Shown in pieces: positions 1 to 12,319 of a stretch of 64,000 nt of DNA. The notes beneath the pieces were generated by a model, which saw nothing but the letters and a program-made list of their open reading frames with translations, had not been told where the DNA came from and ran no database searches. The stretch's first letter is position 1, and the number at the start of each line of letters is the position of its first letter. Source of the DNA: Dermatemys mawii (Eukaryota > Chordata > Testudines > Dermatemydidae); the NCBI GenBank assembly GCA_007922305.1, contig ML677351.1, forward strand, positions 17,451,119-17,515,118. Direction: 5' to 3'. Both the position numbers and the translations under genes were made by a program.

Positions 1-1369
1 GTTTCTGCGGTGGGTAAACCCCGTTGTCTACTCTAAAAATAAGGGTGATCCTGCTGTCTCTCTTGTCAGGCTGATATTTGTAGTGCTTTCGAGACAGTGT
101 AGTGTATAAATGCCTGGTGGCCCTTAAATTTTTCAAAGACTGGAATGCTTTGTCCATTCTTTTGCTGAAGAGCTCATTCCCTCGAGCAGGAGGTCCTATA
201 TGGTGTCTTGGACCTCCTTTGGTACTTCAGATGTCAAGAGCCATGGTCACAACTGTGGCCATATCAGAGGCATCTATGGCTGCCCATAGAGCTGTTCTAG
301 CAACTGTTCGGCCTTCTTTAATGCTCTCTCTAAATTCCTTCCTACCATCCTGTGCTACATTTAAGAGGAAAGGGGGAGGAAAACACTTTCCTATGTCAGG
401 AAATTACATCTGGCAAACCGTTCTTAGTTTGCCATGCAGAGTTGCAGTAAGGCACATGAGTAGACTTCGCATCCATAAAGGTCCGGCTTTTGGGGGTGTT
501 TGTTCGTGGGCTTGCTTTTGTTGAGTTTTGACTTTTCTGTCTCTAATGTTGGTGGCCTGGGTAGTGATGTCACAAGGGTGCTTGTTGTCCCCCTCTTCCT
601 GGAAGTATAAGAGGGAAATCTGGTGCGAGATACCTGAGATGGAGGCCCCCATTCAGGCCAGCATGGCCAGGGCAACATGTTATACAGATGTTGGCGAGTT
701 GGAGCTGTTGGCCCAATTCCTCTCATACCTCCTTTGCAGCAGTGCCCTAAGAGAGGGATCTCTGGTACCAGCTCTAGGGTTGGCTCTCAGAAAGCAGAGA
801 AGCTTCTCTGCTCAACACCATGGAGCTGGTGTAAACCAGTGATGCTGAAGAAGAGTAAGACTCTTCAGGTGACAATGCCACAGAGCAAGGGCTCAGCTCC
901 AATTCTGGGGCAGGGCCTACCCTGGTACAAACGATGTCCCCAGAGGGGATCTCAACAGTTCTGAGAAAGCATACATAGGGCTTGTTATCGGCAGGGTGGT
1001 TGGTGCTGGTGCCTTCACTGATGCTAGTGTTGATGCTTGTTTACTTCATTTTGCTCCTTCCTTGGACACTTTGACACTGGAGGAGTGAAGATGTTTCTCC
1101 TCCCTACAGGATGGTGTCTCCTGATGCTCAGAGCTGTGTTTGAGCTCTATTTTCTTTGGTCTCACTGCTCTGTTGGTGCACCAGTGCTGACACTGATGAC
1201 GACACTGTCTGAGCCAGAGGTATCGCTGCCAAAGATGGGGTTGTCTACGCTGGTGTCAATGTAGTGGTGACTGGTGCCAAAAGACTTGGTCAATGTTAAC
1301 ATAACCAGTGCCAATTTTGGCATCATCTTTCTTTCCTGACATTCTTTCACTACTGGACCCTGTGATATT
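1..1369 (-). mobile_element. DIRS-type retrotransposon, gag-like region, part 1 (cut by window edge)
   Basis: Fragments of minus-strand coding resemble the gag-like ORF of the DIRS element at 9374-14080. Near 190-110 the minus strand reads ELFSKRMDKAFQSLKNLRA, the pattern that precedes the reverse transcriptase in these elements. Stops and frame changes are frequent, so it is a relic. It is interrupted at 1370 by another transposon and resumes at 2457. The reverse transcriptase and recombinase parts would lie left of position 1. Confidence 0.55.
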
Positions 1370-2456
1370 ACTCCTGAGGGCATTCTGCACCACAAAATAC
1401 AAAATTACGTGTATGTACAATATTTTAAAATTCTGCACATTTTGTGTGTCAAATAAATGTGGAAGCTCCAGCATGGCACTGCAGAGCACAGGCCACTGGC
1501 TGCACAGAGATGGGAGATCACTGTGCAGCTCTTCCACACCGCCTCCCGTTCCCTGGGACACGGATTCAGCAGTGAGGCTGCACCCAATCCTGACACAGTG
1601 CAAGGACCAGGACTGCCTCAGAATCACCCCATGGCCCTGCCCCTCTGTGCCAGGCAGACAGGCTTATCCCAGCAGGATCCAAGCATGGAGAGGCTTAGCA
1701 TCTGTGTAGGGGGGGTCCAGGTGTAGGTGAAGAGGGTTCAGTGTGGGGCAATCTGGGTGCAGGCAGCTCAGAGGGGGATGCAGGTGCGGGATGGGGATCT
1801 GGATGCACAGGGGTTTGTTGGGGGGTTCTTGGTGCAAGGGTAATGGGACTTTGACAGAGAGTCCAGGTGAAGGTGGATGGAGCTCAGTGGCAGTGGGGGT
1901 CTGCGGACGGGGGCAGGGGGGTCAGAGTGCAGGGGTTCAGATGCTGGTGGGAGTGGGGCTCAGTGAGGTCAGAATCCAGGTGCACATAACTTGGCAGGGT
2001 GGTCCAGGTGCAGGGGGAGTGGGGCTCAGCCTGGGGGATTCTGAACAGAGATCCCGCCCCTGCAGCTGATAAGCAATGGATGCAGGATGTGGGGGCAGTC
2101 TGAAGAGCTTCCTGCAGCCTGGGGAGAAATCTGGGGGTGAGTATGACCAACTCTTGATGCTGTGCAGGGGAAGAGGAAGTCCTGTCCTCCCCAGACCAGC
2201 CAGGACTACAAGCTGAGCACAGTGCAGGGCAGGAGCCACCAGCTGAGTCTTCCCCGGTCCAGCCTCCTGCTCCACAGTGATTCACCTCTCTGCTGGATGC
2301 CTTGGGAACCCAAAACATATTGCTGGGGAGTATGGTCACTCTTGTGGCTTCCCTTTGCTTCACCGTCAGAAAGTCATTTTTCTGCAGGGAAGCAAAGAAA
2401 TCTGCAGGGGACATGAATTCTGTGCATGCATAGTGGTGCAAAATTCCTCCAGGAGT
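1370..2456. mobile_element. hAT-like DNA transposon with internal minisatellite, nested in DIRS
   Basis: The ends form an inverted repeat: ACTCCTGAGGGCATTCTGCA at the left, and at the right the complement of ACTCCTGGAGGAATTTTGCA. The 8 bp on either side (GTGATATT at 1362-1369 and ATGATATG at 2457-2464) agree at six positions, as expected for an old 8-bp target duplication. The middle (about 1700-2030) is a G-rich irregular tandem array with units such as GGTCCAGGTGCAGG. No transposase is visible, so the element is non-autonomous. Confidence 0.6.
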
Positions 2457-2830
2457 ATGATATGGTGTCTGGTCAACAGAGCACTACCTAATGATGACTC
2501 TTTCAGTTGCTCTTTGGAGGCGGTCATCTCCTCTGCCTCATGGATTGCTTAAATAGGTGTAGCTTCAGTCACGCATCCCTAGACTTGAGAGTCATTGGGG
2601 AGAAGTATTTGAATGCTGAATACTTATCAGGAATATGTTTCTCCCCCAGAAAGAACAGATATCAACTATGTCCATCAAAACGGGGATGAATCTGTCACAG
2701 GTTGGGCAAGACTTCCTCTCTGAAGGTTTGGAGTCTGCCATGAGAGTGCTGTTAGTGCAAAGTGCAGTTAGCGCAAAGTGCACCTCACCCCAAGGTACAG
2801 AGGAGAGGGCTCAATGGTAGCTTTCAAAAA
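2457..2830 (-). mobile_element. DIRS-type retrotransposon, gag-like region, part 2 (N-terminal cysteine motif)
   Basis: The minus strand from about 2720 reads KSCPTCDRFIPVLMDIVDIC. This has the same cysteine-pair spacing as the start of the gag-like ORF of the DIRS copy at 9374-14080 (CTSCGKPVPVSDPHSSC). It is the other side of the coding region split by the transposon at 1370-2456. The right end of the element is not clear; an A-rich run at 2826-2841 marks where the resemblance stops. Confidence 0.45.
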
Positions 2831-3394
2831 AAAAAAAAAAATGTCCAATGATGGAAGCATGAAAATAAAATCTTCACAAAGTTGGTTGAAAAGAAAGCAT
2901 TTAAAAGACTCTAAGAAAAACAGTGGGTTGAATTCACCAGGTTCTGTCTTGCTGCCATGGGCAATAAGAAGGAATGGAAGTATGATCACAGCTGTTCTGG
3001 CCTTTATGTCTCATGCATGGGAGCTTGAGGCAGCACAAGGAGCATGGTGACCCCAACAGACACTGTTAATCAAAAACATGTGATCTCATGCACCTAAATG
3101 CCTGAAGTGGGATTCACACTAACATAATCGAAGAACAACTTCGGTTTTCAAACTTCAGCAAATAGTATATATAGCAGGGGACAAAAGAACCTGAAATCAC
3201 AAAACACAATGGATTTGACTGCTCTAGAATTTAAAAAGTTCTTTCACAGAGTGAGTTAGTAGGAAAAGTTTGCACTAATTAAATAAATCCCTGAGAAGAA
3301 CAAGGGTAAACAATGTTTTTGCACTTGCTTGCTGGATCCAAACTTCCATGGTCTTCAGTGGATACCTGCAGTTAATAGGAGTTCCTCTCACAGT

Positions 3395-3555
3395 ATTTTT
3401 CATTCACGGATCTCAAAGTGCTTTTAAAGTATTATTACATTTTTACAGATGGGAAACCTGAGGAATACAGAGATCAGGTGACTTGTCCAAGGTCACACAC
3501 AGCCAGTGGCAGAGCTGGGAATAGAACCTAGGTTTCTTGATTTCTAGCACTATGC
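3395..3555 (-). repeat. MIR-type SINE relic
   Basis: The plus strand contains TTTACAGATGGGAAACCTGA, GTGACTTGTCCAAGGTCACA and GTGGCAGAGCTGGGAATAGA in the right order and spacing. This is the reverse complement of the MIR core and 3' region. It is an ancient tRNA-derived SINE, here about 160 bp long and heavily mutated. Confidence 0.8.
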
Positions 3556-4314
3556 TCTAGCCACAAAACAGAAAGCCTCACTTATGAGCAAATCAGATTT
3601 AAGCAAAGACTATGACCCCTTTCCTTCCTTCCCTACCTCTTTTCTGGCTTTTCTCTCTCTTTCTTTCTTCCCTTTAAACTCCTTAAAAGACGAGCAAGAA
3701 TGTTTTATGATTAAGATTTGATTAACTATAGATTACTTCTCTTATTGCATATAACAGTGTCTCCTGTAGAAAGTAATTTTTTTAAAAATCTCATTTCACT
3801 TATATCCATTTGATCAGAATTTGAAAAAACACTAACATGTAAGAAAAATAATGTACACTATAAAAGCCTCTGTTATGGCTCTGGGAGTAAGCTGTAATAC
3901 CAGACAATATACAAAACATCTCTTGCAGTGTCTGCCATAAAAGGAGATGTTTTATGCAAACACACAATACTGAAATTATTTCTGCCTTAAACAGATATTT
4001 AAATTGTTATTAGAATTAAGAGAAATAATACTTCAGCTCAAGGAGGAAAAGTTAAAACCAGGAATCTCCTATAGTTTAATACAAGTACTAAACTTAATCC
4101 TCCCAGCCTTTAGTTCAGTTTATAGGGATGTTTTCTATTACAGTGTAACTTATCTAACTCAAAGGTGCACAGATGCCTTTAATTTTCATTCTGGCAATAA
4201 AACATACCCAGAGCTATGCCAAAGTACACATGGACGATGCCCATAACATTTACTTTTTTAAAATTAAATGTAGTTCTTTATTTTAAGATATTTTGGAAAG
4301 TCAAATTAAAGTTA

Positions 4315-4623
4315 CAGTAGACTCTCGTTTATCCAGGATTGGGTTAACCAGAAAGTGGATTAACCAGGATGTCAAAAAAACAAAACAAAACACGTGTAAC
4401 TCGCAGGGACGGCTCTGGCTTTCTTGCCGCCCCAAGCACACAAAAAACCCCCCACCAGGGCACAGGGCAGCCAGTGAACCAACATCCCCTCCCGCAGGTG
4501 CAGGGTGGCTGGTGAACCAACCCTCCCCCAACCCCCATATTTCCTATGGATGGTGATTATCCAGGATTTTATTAACCAGGATTAATTTTTTCCCTATCAT
4601 CCTAGATAATCGAGAGTCTACTG
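4315..4623. mobile_element. Tigger/pogo-type MITE (309 bp)
   Basis: Termini CAGTAGACTCTCGTTTATCC and its imperfect complement (GATAATCGAGAGTCTACTG) are each bounded by TA, the target duplication of Tc1/mariner-pogo elements. A second, inner pair of inverted motifs (GATTGGGTTAACCAG and ATTAACCAGGATT) follows. No coding potential remains. Confidence 0.8.
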
Positions 4624-4710
4624 TATCCACATTCAGGATGTTGCCAATACATATGGATAATTGAAATGTATACTTGATTTATTTCTAAGTTTTAAAAGCA
4701 TTTTAAACTA

Positions 4711-5623
4711 CAGTAACTCCCCACTTAACATCCTCTCGCTTAATGTCATTTCAATCTTACGTTCCTGCTCCACTACAGAATATGCTCTGTTTAAAGTTGT
4801 GCAATGCTCCGCTTTAATGTCATTTGGCTGCCTGCTTTATCCACAGCTGGCAGCCCCCCATCTGCTCCCTTATGACTTGCCCCCCAGCACCTCCTGATTG
4901 CTGGTGGACCCTGCAGATCAGAGTCTTCCTCCTGCTCCCCTGCCTCTTGCCCATGGCAATCAGCTGGTTTGCGTTGTTCAGAAGGGAGGAGGGAGGGGAA
5001 AGGAGTGAGGGACTCAGCGCACAGGGTCCCCCTCCCTCTTTAATGCTGCAAACCAGCTGATTGCCATGGGCAGAAAGCAGGGGAAAGGAGCGGGAGGAGC
5101 GAGAACGCAGCATGTGGAAGAAAGGGGGAGGAAGTGGTGGCGAAAGAAGAGGTGGGTTAAGGCTGGCTTGCAAATCCTGAGTAATGACGATCCTGACAAG
5201 GAAGGCAGCTCCAAAGTGATTTGGGGAGTTGGTCATCTAATGGCTTGCTATAAAGAAATTTATCAAGAAATAAAAAAAAGGAAAGCAAAACAACAATCTC
5301 TAGATGTGTTTTTACAAATTCAGAAAGTTCAGCAAGAACAGCAAGAGGGGCAGCAGGACAATCCACCCTCCACCACTCTCTGACTCCATGATCTCAACCA
5401 AGCTTCATAGTCAGCAATGATGACTGTAGTATTAAATTGCTTGTTTAAAACTGTTTAAAACGTTAAGAATGCCTTTTGTCTGGCAAAAAACCCCAACTTC
5501 CCTGGAACCTAAGCTCCCCTATTTACATTAATTCTTTTGGGGAAATTGGATTTGCTTAACATCATTTTGCTTAAAGTCACATTTTTCAGGAACATAACTA
5601 CATTGTTAAGTGAGGAGTTACTG
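4711..5623 (+). mobile_element. Tigger/pogo-type element with transposase C-terminal remnant
   Basis: CAGTAACTCCCCACTTAACA at the left is matched by TGTTAAGTGAGGAGTTACTG at the right, an inverted repeat with few mismatches, flanked by TA on both sides. Between about 5217 and 5330 the plus strand encodes LMACYKEIYQEIKKRKAKQQ followed by SLDVFLQ. This resembles the C-terminal end of pogo/Tigger transposases, which typically close with a 'QSTLDSFFKK'-like tail. The catalytic domain is gone, so this looks like an internal-deletion derivative. A homologous copy is at 29985-30991. Confidence 0.75.
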
Positions 5624-5962
5624 TATTATGAAGTAAAAAAAAGAAGTGTTTGATTTTAAAATTTTATGGAATGGGCCCTGTTACTACAGTATTATATGGC
5701 ATACCATAACAGGTATGTGCATGCTATTGTTCAAATATCCTCAAACGATTTGTGATACCACATTCTGCTTTGAACTCCTACTGGGGGAAAAGGAAATAAA
5801 GAGAACACACACATTAAAAAAAAGGAACTGAAAATCAAAAAGATGCTTTTAACAAGCACAGGGTTAGTTTTTAGTTGAAGGTATTAAAGAAATAAAAAGG
5901 TGAAGAATGGAATGTATGTATAAGAGAAAAATGAGTAGTGCTCTTTTTTAAAACAAAATTAC

Positions 5963-6031
5963 CAGTATGCCAGGTTTCACCAAGAGGTTCAAGTTTTCGA
6001 AGTCTATTAACTTTGGGGGTTCCCCAGCCAA
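5963..6031 (-). CDS. ARL13B: ARL13B exon, C-terminal tail (VGWGTPKV segment)
   Basis: On the minus strand this 69-bp exon follows an acceptor (intron ends CTTTAG) and is closed by a donor (GTAATT). It reads [19 protein letters not shown] and continues to about GETWHT. The first valine codon is split after its first base, matching the phase-1 end of the exon at 7239-7355. In mammalian ARL13B the same VGWGTPKV segment follows the proline run and precedes the last exon. The exon ends in phase 1, so at least one more coding exon is required. No match to the expected final exon was found between positions 1 and 5962, so it probably lies left of the window. Confidence 0.93.
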
Positions 6032-7238
6032 CTAAAGAAAAACAAACACATTAAAAAATGTACCACTCTGTCAAAAATATTTGGCTCAGAAGAAAAGCTG
6101 TGAGGGAGGGGAATCGTTCTCCTCAGGAGACAAGAAAGTACTGGGGTGGGGGGGAGGAATACTTTACACATGGTGTATTAGTGAATCCACTGAAAACAAA
6201 ATACTATTTAAAATGTAATGTAAGGCAGCGATGAAAAAATCTTAATATTTTAGAGAGTTGTACTTATTGAATTTTCTTGTATTTTTGTTCAGCAACAGAC
6301 AAAACACTTTCTCTGTTTCCCCAGCTTTACACTTTCAACCTAATATTAACTCCATACACTGTAAAAGATTCCATCAATAGATGCAGATACAGAAAAAGTT
6401 CATCAATTAAAAGCTGGAAGAACAGAATACTTCAATCAGACAGAACAAGCAGATCATCCTGAAAATCAGGACACTAGCCATTTGTAAGACAAGATATCTA
6501 AAATGATCTCTGAAATATTTTTGTACCTGCCTGTTAACTGCTGTAGGTACCATCAGTATTTTTTTTTCCTGCCATAGAAGTAATGTTCAAGTTATACCAA
6601 GGTGCATGATTTCCAAGATCTGTGAGGAGTTCAAAAAATTAAGTTTTCTACTGGCAGTTTCACATATTAATAATTAGATTTTTCTTACTCAGCAGATTCT
6701 GAGCTTTCTTGCAAGGATGTCACTGAGCCTTCTTTTGGCTTTCTGGAAAGCAAGTGATTGTGTGTTTTCTCCAGCTGTTCCTACTGAAGAAGCTCACAAT
6801 ATGACGAACAAGAAATCAGAATGGTCACAATTTATATTTAAGTAATATTAACGATTATCAAGGGTTATTATTGATATATGTAATTATACCAAATAAATTA
6901 CATCTAAATGGGGAGTTATTGAAGCATAGCTATCTATTCTTATTCTTCTTCTGGTCAATTTTCCCAAGCCCTAACCAGGAACTGAGTAAATATACCCTAC
7001 AGGTTAGCTTGCCCTAGTGAGTTGAGAGACTTAGGGAAAGCCTACTGACAGAATGATGGTGCTCAGCAGCCTCGTACAAATGGTGATCTACATGGGCAAT
7101 TCTCACAAGAAACGAATGAAACTATGATGGCATAATCCTGTGTGAAAACTGTTTTTCTCTGAGTGTTTAAAAAGTCAAGTCTTAAGGGCCCAGAGTTCAT
7201 GAAGTGGCACACTTATTACCACAGAGTTTTTAACTCAC

Positions 7239-7355
7239 CTGGTGGAAGAGGTGGAGGTGGGGTCGGATTTTTGGGAACAGCTTCCTCTGCACTGACTGGT
7301 TCCACCCTATGACTCCTTTTTAACTTCAGTTTCTTTGCTTTCTTTTTACTGGTAT
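7239..7355 (-). CDS. ARL13B: ARL13B exon with RVEP ciliary-targeting motif and proline run
   Basis: This 117-bp minus-strand exon begins after an intron ending TCTAG and ends at a GTGAG donor. It encodes a lysine-rich stretch ([20 protein letters not shown]) followed by an acidic spacer and PTPPPPLPP. The RVEP tetrapeptide is the RVxP-type ciliary targeting signal known from ARL13B, which sends this membrane-associated GTPase to the primary cilium. The proline run precedes the VGWGTPKV exon, as in mammals. The start phase (S/D codon split G|AT) fits the exon at 7899-8130. The reading frame is intact. Confidence 0.95.
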
Positions 7356-7898
7356 CTAGACCAAATGGAACGAAAACAGCTCATGGACCACACATTTACT
7401 GTTAAGAATGAACTCTACAATACCGTACAGATGTGTCCTTTTAATGACTGTAAGTATTGGGATGGACTGCTTTAAGTATTTTAATTCTGTATGTAATGAA
7501 GAGCAGTCCTGACATGATATATAACACACACAACTGACTTTTAAACCTTATTACTATAAATAATCAAGTATGTACATGTAAGGTCCAAAGTGTGTCTTTA
7601 GATAGGTAAGTACAACTCATTGATATTAATGCAAGGTGTGTTATGGATTTGAAGGTACTGGTAAAAATGGGTCGATTGTAACTGGATAAGACTGATGGAT
7701 ACACTAATTCTTGGTTGAATTATGACATTCCTCTGTACAGTAACATAATTGTCCATTTGTGTTCTTTAGTTGTTTATGATGTGGCACGTACAAAGTTATA
7801 CAAACACAGGGAAGAGTTGTGTGAAAAATAATAATCAAATTAAATATAACAGTGGTAGTTATGACAGTAAGTAGCTATATTCAAATCAAAGTTATTAC

Positions 7899-8130
7899 CT
7901 GAATCAAGGCATTCTGAAGTTTGTTGGTCACGCTCTTCCTCATGCTCCAATTGCTGTGCGAGTGCAGATTTGTATGTTTCTATCAGTCTGTAATCATTTG
8001 TTTTTTGGCTACAGCTGCTGGTCAGGCTCTGTGTGTCCATTTTTTCCTGCTCTGCTCTAGGTTTCAAGGCAATGGCATCCTTTTCAAACTCCATCCTCTG
8101 CCTCTTCTCTTGTTCAATTCTTTTCTCATT
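7899..8130 (-). CDS. ARL13B: ARL13B exon, variable linker before the ciliary-targeting region
   Basis: This 232-bp minus-strand exon lies between an acceptor ending CTAG and a GTAATA donor. It starts NEKRIEQEKRQRMEFEKD and later reads LIETYKSALAQQLEHEEE, the counterpart of mammalian 'NYKEALTQQLKNEDE'. The first codon is in phase 0 and one base is left for the next exon, in agreement with both neighbours. The segment is charged, glutamine- and lysine-rich and poorly conserved, as expected for the linker between the coiled coil and the tail. Confidence 0.92.
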
Positions 8131-8904
8131 CTAGCAAAAGTAGTACAAGATGTCATTTTAACAATACTGAGTGTCAGTAACACATTACTCTAAAAAAATA
8201 GGAATAGCATCCTAAACACAAGGGGGTAGACTCGGATAGACCATTTTAAAAAAAATTCTCATGTGTAGCGTAACTAACAAGTTTCAAGAATGTGCAAAAG
8301 AGGAAATAAAACCCCAAGTTTCACAAAATGCTGCTCAAGATTTAACCTAGAAAAATGAACAACTAAAAGCTCTAGAAGTGATCTTTAGATTTCTGAATGG
8401 TAACCAGTTTAGGGAATGGTTGCATACAGCTTTGTGGCCTAAATGTGTTTTCGTTCTTTTTACTTTTATTAAATGCCATGAGAAAAAGAGATACAAATAC
8501 TAACAGCGTCAATACCCCGAGCCAGAGAATTAAAAACTTTTACTAACGCCTTCAATTTCTACTAATTAATTTTGTTTTGAAAAACAAACACACACGTTTT
8601 GAAATACTCGCAAATCACCATTTTGTCTTGGTGGAACACTGATTACGTAATGCAGACTTGATAGAGTCTCTGTTCTACAAGTTCCACATAATCAGCAGCT
8701 CTGCAGCACTTGTAGCACTCTCCTTCTCCCCAGCCCCACAGATGAGCAGTACTGGAGAATCCTGTGAAATCTGTCATTGTGCACATAGCTGACTTTACAG
8801 GATATGATCATATGGATGCTCATATTGGAGAGTAGGACCAAGCCTTATTATTTACATTTATTGGAGCGCCACTATTTTTTCTATAAGCACAATATGTTGC
8901 TTAT

Positions 8905-8962
8905 ATGAATCTGATGACTATTTGAATTAAAAATATGAATCTGATGACTGTTTGAATTAAAA
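8905..8962. repeat. Tandem duplication of about 30 bp in an ARL13B intron
   Basis: The unit TATGAATCTGATGACTATTT plus GAATTAAAAA occurs twice in direct succession with a single internal difference (ACTATTTG versus ACTGTTTG). It is an isolated local duplication, not a longer array. Confidence 0.85.
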
Positions 8963-9949
8963 GGAAGTGTCTGATAAAAAACTTTATTTATGCAGCTTTC
9001 AAGTTCCATAACTAAACACACTATTCCAACAGCTCTAAACCAATTGAAAATACTATATTAATGCCGCAAGTCTGTATGGTTAAGTAAGACAGGGGGATCC
9101 TATATGACTGGCCACATTGTTGAAACTGCTCCTGTAAAGCCAAAATAAAACCCTACCTTTGCAACAAAAATTAAAGAGAGTGAATGAAGCTGATTCAAAT
9201 TAAATGGGTAACCGAAAATCGCTTCTTCTGAACATTGCAGAAGTTTATTCTGAAAATTCTGCAGTAAACTGCATTGGAAACAAAACATTTTTCTTAAACT
9301 GGTACTAAGATATTTCTTTATTGTTAGATTACTGATACTACTTCACAGCACACAAAAAACAGTTACTAAGCTTTCGTAACTGTTCTCTGAGATGCGTTGC
9401 TCATGTGCATTCCATGTTAGGTGTGTGCGCGCTGCATGCACCGGTGCCCAAGATTTTTCCACTCAGTGGTATCTGTTGGGTTGGCTCCACTACCTTCTGG
9501 CACCACACACTTATGTTTCGTTATATGAGGCGCTGCCCGCCACGCACACTATCAGTTCCTTCTTGCTGGTTAACTCCAACAGAAGGATAGGGAGGGTAGG
9601 TCATGGAATAGATATGAACAATACATCTCAAAGAACCAGTTACAAAAGGCTAGCAACTACTTTTTTCTTTTTTAAGTGTTTGCTCAGATCCATTCCATGT
9701 TAGGTGACTTACAAATAGTACCCCAGGAGGTGGGCTCAGAGTTCATGGACACTCTCTTCTGTAACTGCCGTCATCTTGGGCCTGCTTAGTAATGGTGTAG
9801 TGGATGCAAAGGTATGCTCCAACAACCAGGTTGCTGCTCTGCAGATGTCCTGAATTTGGACCTGCGCGAGACACACTGCTTATAAAGCCTAGGCTTGTGC
9901 GGAGTGAATGGTTAAGATTGACAGAGGTAGGACATTCACCTGCTCATAG

Positions 9950-10560
9950 CAAGCCCAAATACAGGCAATTATCCAGGACAAGGATCCTCTGGGAGGACAC
10001 AGGAAGCCCTCTCATCCTTTCCGCTATTGCTATGAAAAGTTGCATGGACTTGCGGAAGGGTTTTGTCCTTCTCGATACACAAAGCAAGGGCACACCTAAT
10101 GTATGAGTGAATCCGCCGTTCCTCAGAGTTCTTGTGAGATTTCTGGAAGAGACGGACAGGAAAATGGCTCGTTTTTTATGGAATTGTGATACCACCTTTC
10201 ACAGAAAGGCCAGATTGGGGCATAGTTGGACCTTGTCCTTAAAGAACACAGTGTAAAGCAGTTCTGACATAATGGCCTTGATTTCAGAGACCTTTCTGGC
10301 TAAGGTGATCACCTCAAGGAAGGCAACCCTGCAAGAGAGAAGTAGCAAGGGGGCATGATGCTAATGAGTTAAAGGGGAGACCCGGGAGTCTTGACAGAAC
10401 CAGGTTTAAGTTCCATGGGGGTGTCGGCTCACAGACCTGACGAAAAGCCTCTCTAGCCCCTTGAGAAACCATATTGTCATCTGCTGGGAGAACACTGACC
10501 TGCTGTTCACTGGAGAGTGGCATGCTGAGATGCTGCCAAGTGTACCTTGATAGACACAAG
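9950..10560 (-). pseudogene. DIRS tyrosine recombinase region, broken
   Basis: Minus-strand pieces PPWNLNLVLSRLPGLPFNSL (about 10440-10375) and SRRTKPFRKSMQLFIAIAER (about 10090-10025) correspond to the integrase-replacing tyrosine recombinase of DIRS elements. DIRS elements use such a recombinase instead of a DDE integrase. Frames change between the pieces, and no complete catalytic set (R-H-R-Y) can be read. Confidence 0.7.
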
Positions 10561-10699
10561 AGCCAGGCCTTGCTGCTTTAAGTGGCGCAAATAGACCAAG
10601 ACAGACTGAAGGGAAAATTGAGATGGAGAGAGAGCTCATTGTGAAGCCCCATCAAATAAACACTTCCATTTGCCCAGGTAGGTAGCCCCAGTGGAAGGC

Positions 10700-12060
10700 T
10701 TTCTACTACCTAGAACGATCTGCTGGACCTGCCTGTTGTTCTGGATTCAGCCATGCAGCATGTATGCAGCTGGGTGCAAGGAGGAGAGGTCTGGGGAAGC
10801 AACCAGCTATGGTCTTGTGAAATTAGGTCTGGATCGAGTGGGAGTGAGATTGCAGTTACTACCAACAGGTCCAGGAGTCTGCCAAACCAGTGTTGATATG
10901 GCCACGCCAGAGCTATCAGAATAACTCTTGACTTGTCCTGTTCGATTTTTAGGAGGACCTTGTGAACCAAGGGGATCAGGGGAAAGGCATAGAATAGGAG
11001 ATCTGTCCATGGATGAAGGAAAGCATCGGAGAGGGAGGCTGGGCTGTCCCAGTGCAGCAAATAAAACTGATGGCACTTCCTGTTCTGCTTCGTAGCAACC
11101 AGCTCGACCTGGGGAGGCCCCTATCTTTGAAGATGAACCTGATGACCCCCAGGTGAAAGAAACACTCATGGTGAGAGGGAAAGGAACTGCTGAGGTTATC
11201 TGCCAATACATTCTGGGCTCCTGGGAGATGTGACAACTCAAGATGAACAGAGTGCTTTGCACAGAAGCCCCACAGATGGATGGCCTCCTGACACAAGACC
11301 AAAGATCAAACCCCACTTTGCTTGTTGATGTTAAACATGGCTGCAGTTGTTGTCTGTCAGGACTTGCATCGTCTTGCCTGAGATCTGGGGAAAGAACACT
11401 TGGCACGCTAAGCATATTGCCTTGAGCTCCCTGATATTTATGTGCAGGTGTGCAGGAAGAGTTCTCCTTGGGACCAGAGGCCCTGGGTTCTGAGTTCGGC
11501 TTCCCACCCTAAGTATGACACATCCAAGATTAAAGTACATGCTGCCATGTGCCCCAATAGCTTGAGGCAAACCTGAGCTGTTGTGATTGAGTGAATCTTG
11601 ACATTGAATATCAGGTCTGACACAGGCTTGAATAAAAAGGCTCCGGAAGAAAGGTCCTGCCTTAGGTTGAGTCGAGCACCGCGCCAATAAATGTTATTCT
11701 CTGAATTGAGAAAAGAGTTGACTTCTGCTTGTTTATTAGCAGACCCGATGCTCAGAAGGTAACTTGGATCGTGCTGATACTGTTCTGTACTTAAGCCTGT
11801 TACCAACCTTTGATCAGTCAAAGTACAGTAGAGCTGGACGCCTCATCGTCTGAGGAAAACAGCTACTATCACCATCCATTTCGTGAAAACCCGGGGGGCT
11901 GCCAATAGGCTGAAGGGAAGAGCAGTGAATTAGTAGTGGTGACTGGCACAGTGTGATCAGGTGCACCTTCAAAAAGCCTATGTAGGCCCCCCAGAGTACC
12001 TCTGAGAGTCCGACTGGGAGGCTGAGGTGGATGGGAGTGGTTGACACTATTTATAACCTC
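10700..12060 (-). pseudogene. DIRS reverse transcriptase and RNase H, broken
   Basis: Minus-strand fragments show an eroded palm region (about 11970-11815), RNase H-like INIRELKAICLACQ followed by LTDNN (about 11440-11340), and LSHLPGAQNVLADNLS (about 11230-11170). They continue into SRVILIALAWPYQHWFGRLL (about 10940-10860). The last two are hallmark linker motifs between RNase H and recombinase in DIRS and related retrotransposons. The sequence expected between the gag-like region and the palm motif appears shortened, suggesting a deletion. Confidence 0.8.
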
Positions 12061-12319
12061 TCCCTTTACTCCTGTAGGGCTCTTTCTTGGAGGTGCCAAG
12101 AACTGAGGAGGCTGCTGGGACCTGAAGTGCTTTGTGGAAACTAACAGTGTGCAGACCTAAGGACCAGAGGCTCTTGAGTCCTTCAGGCAATGAAGTCTCA
12201 TGTCAGTCTGCTCTGAGAAAGAGAGGAGTCTTTAAAGGGGAGGTCATGGATGGACTGTGGACCATGTGAAGGGTACCCGTCAAATAAACCTTTCTTCCAT
12301 AAAGGTCCAGTCTCTTAGC

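Noticed and set aside
10807..11415. 202-codon minus-strand open frame as a host gene
   Set aside because: It overlaps the RNase H and recombinase-linker remnants of the DIRS element in other frames and is flanked by DIRS coding fragments.
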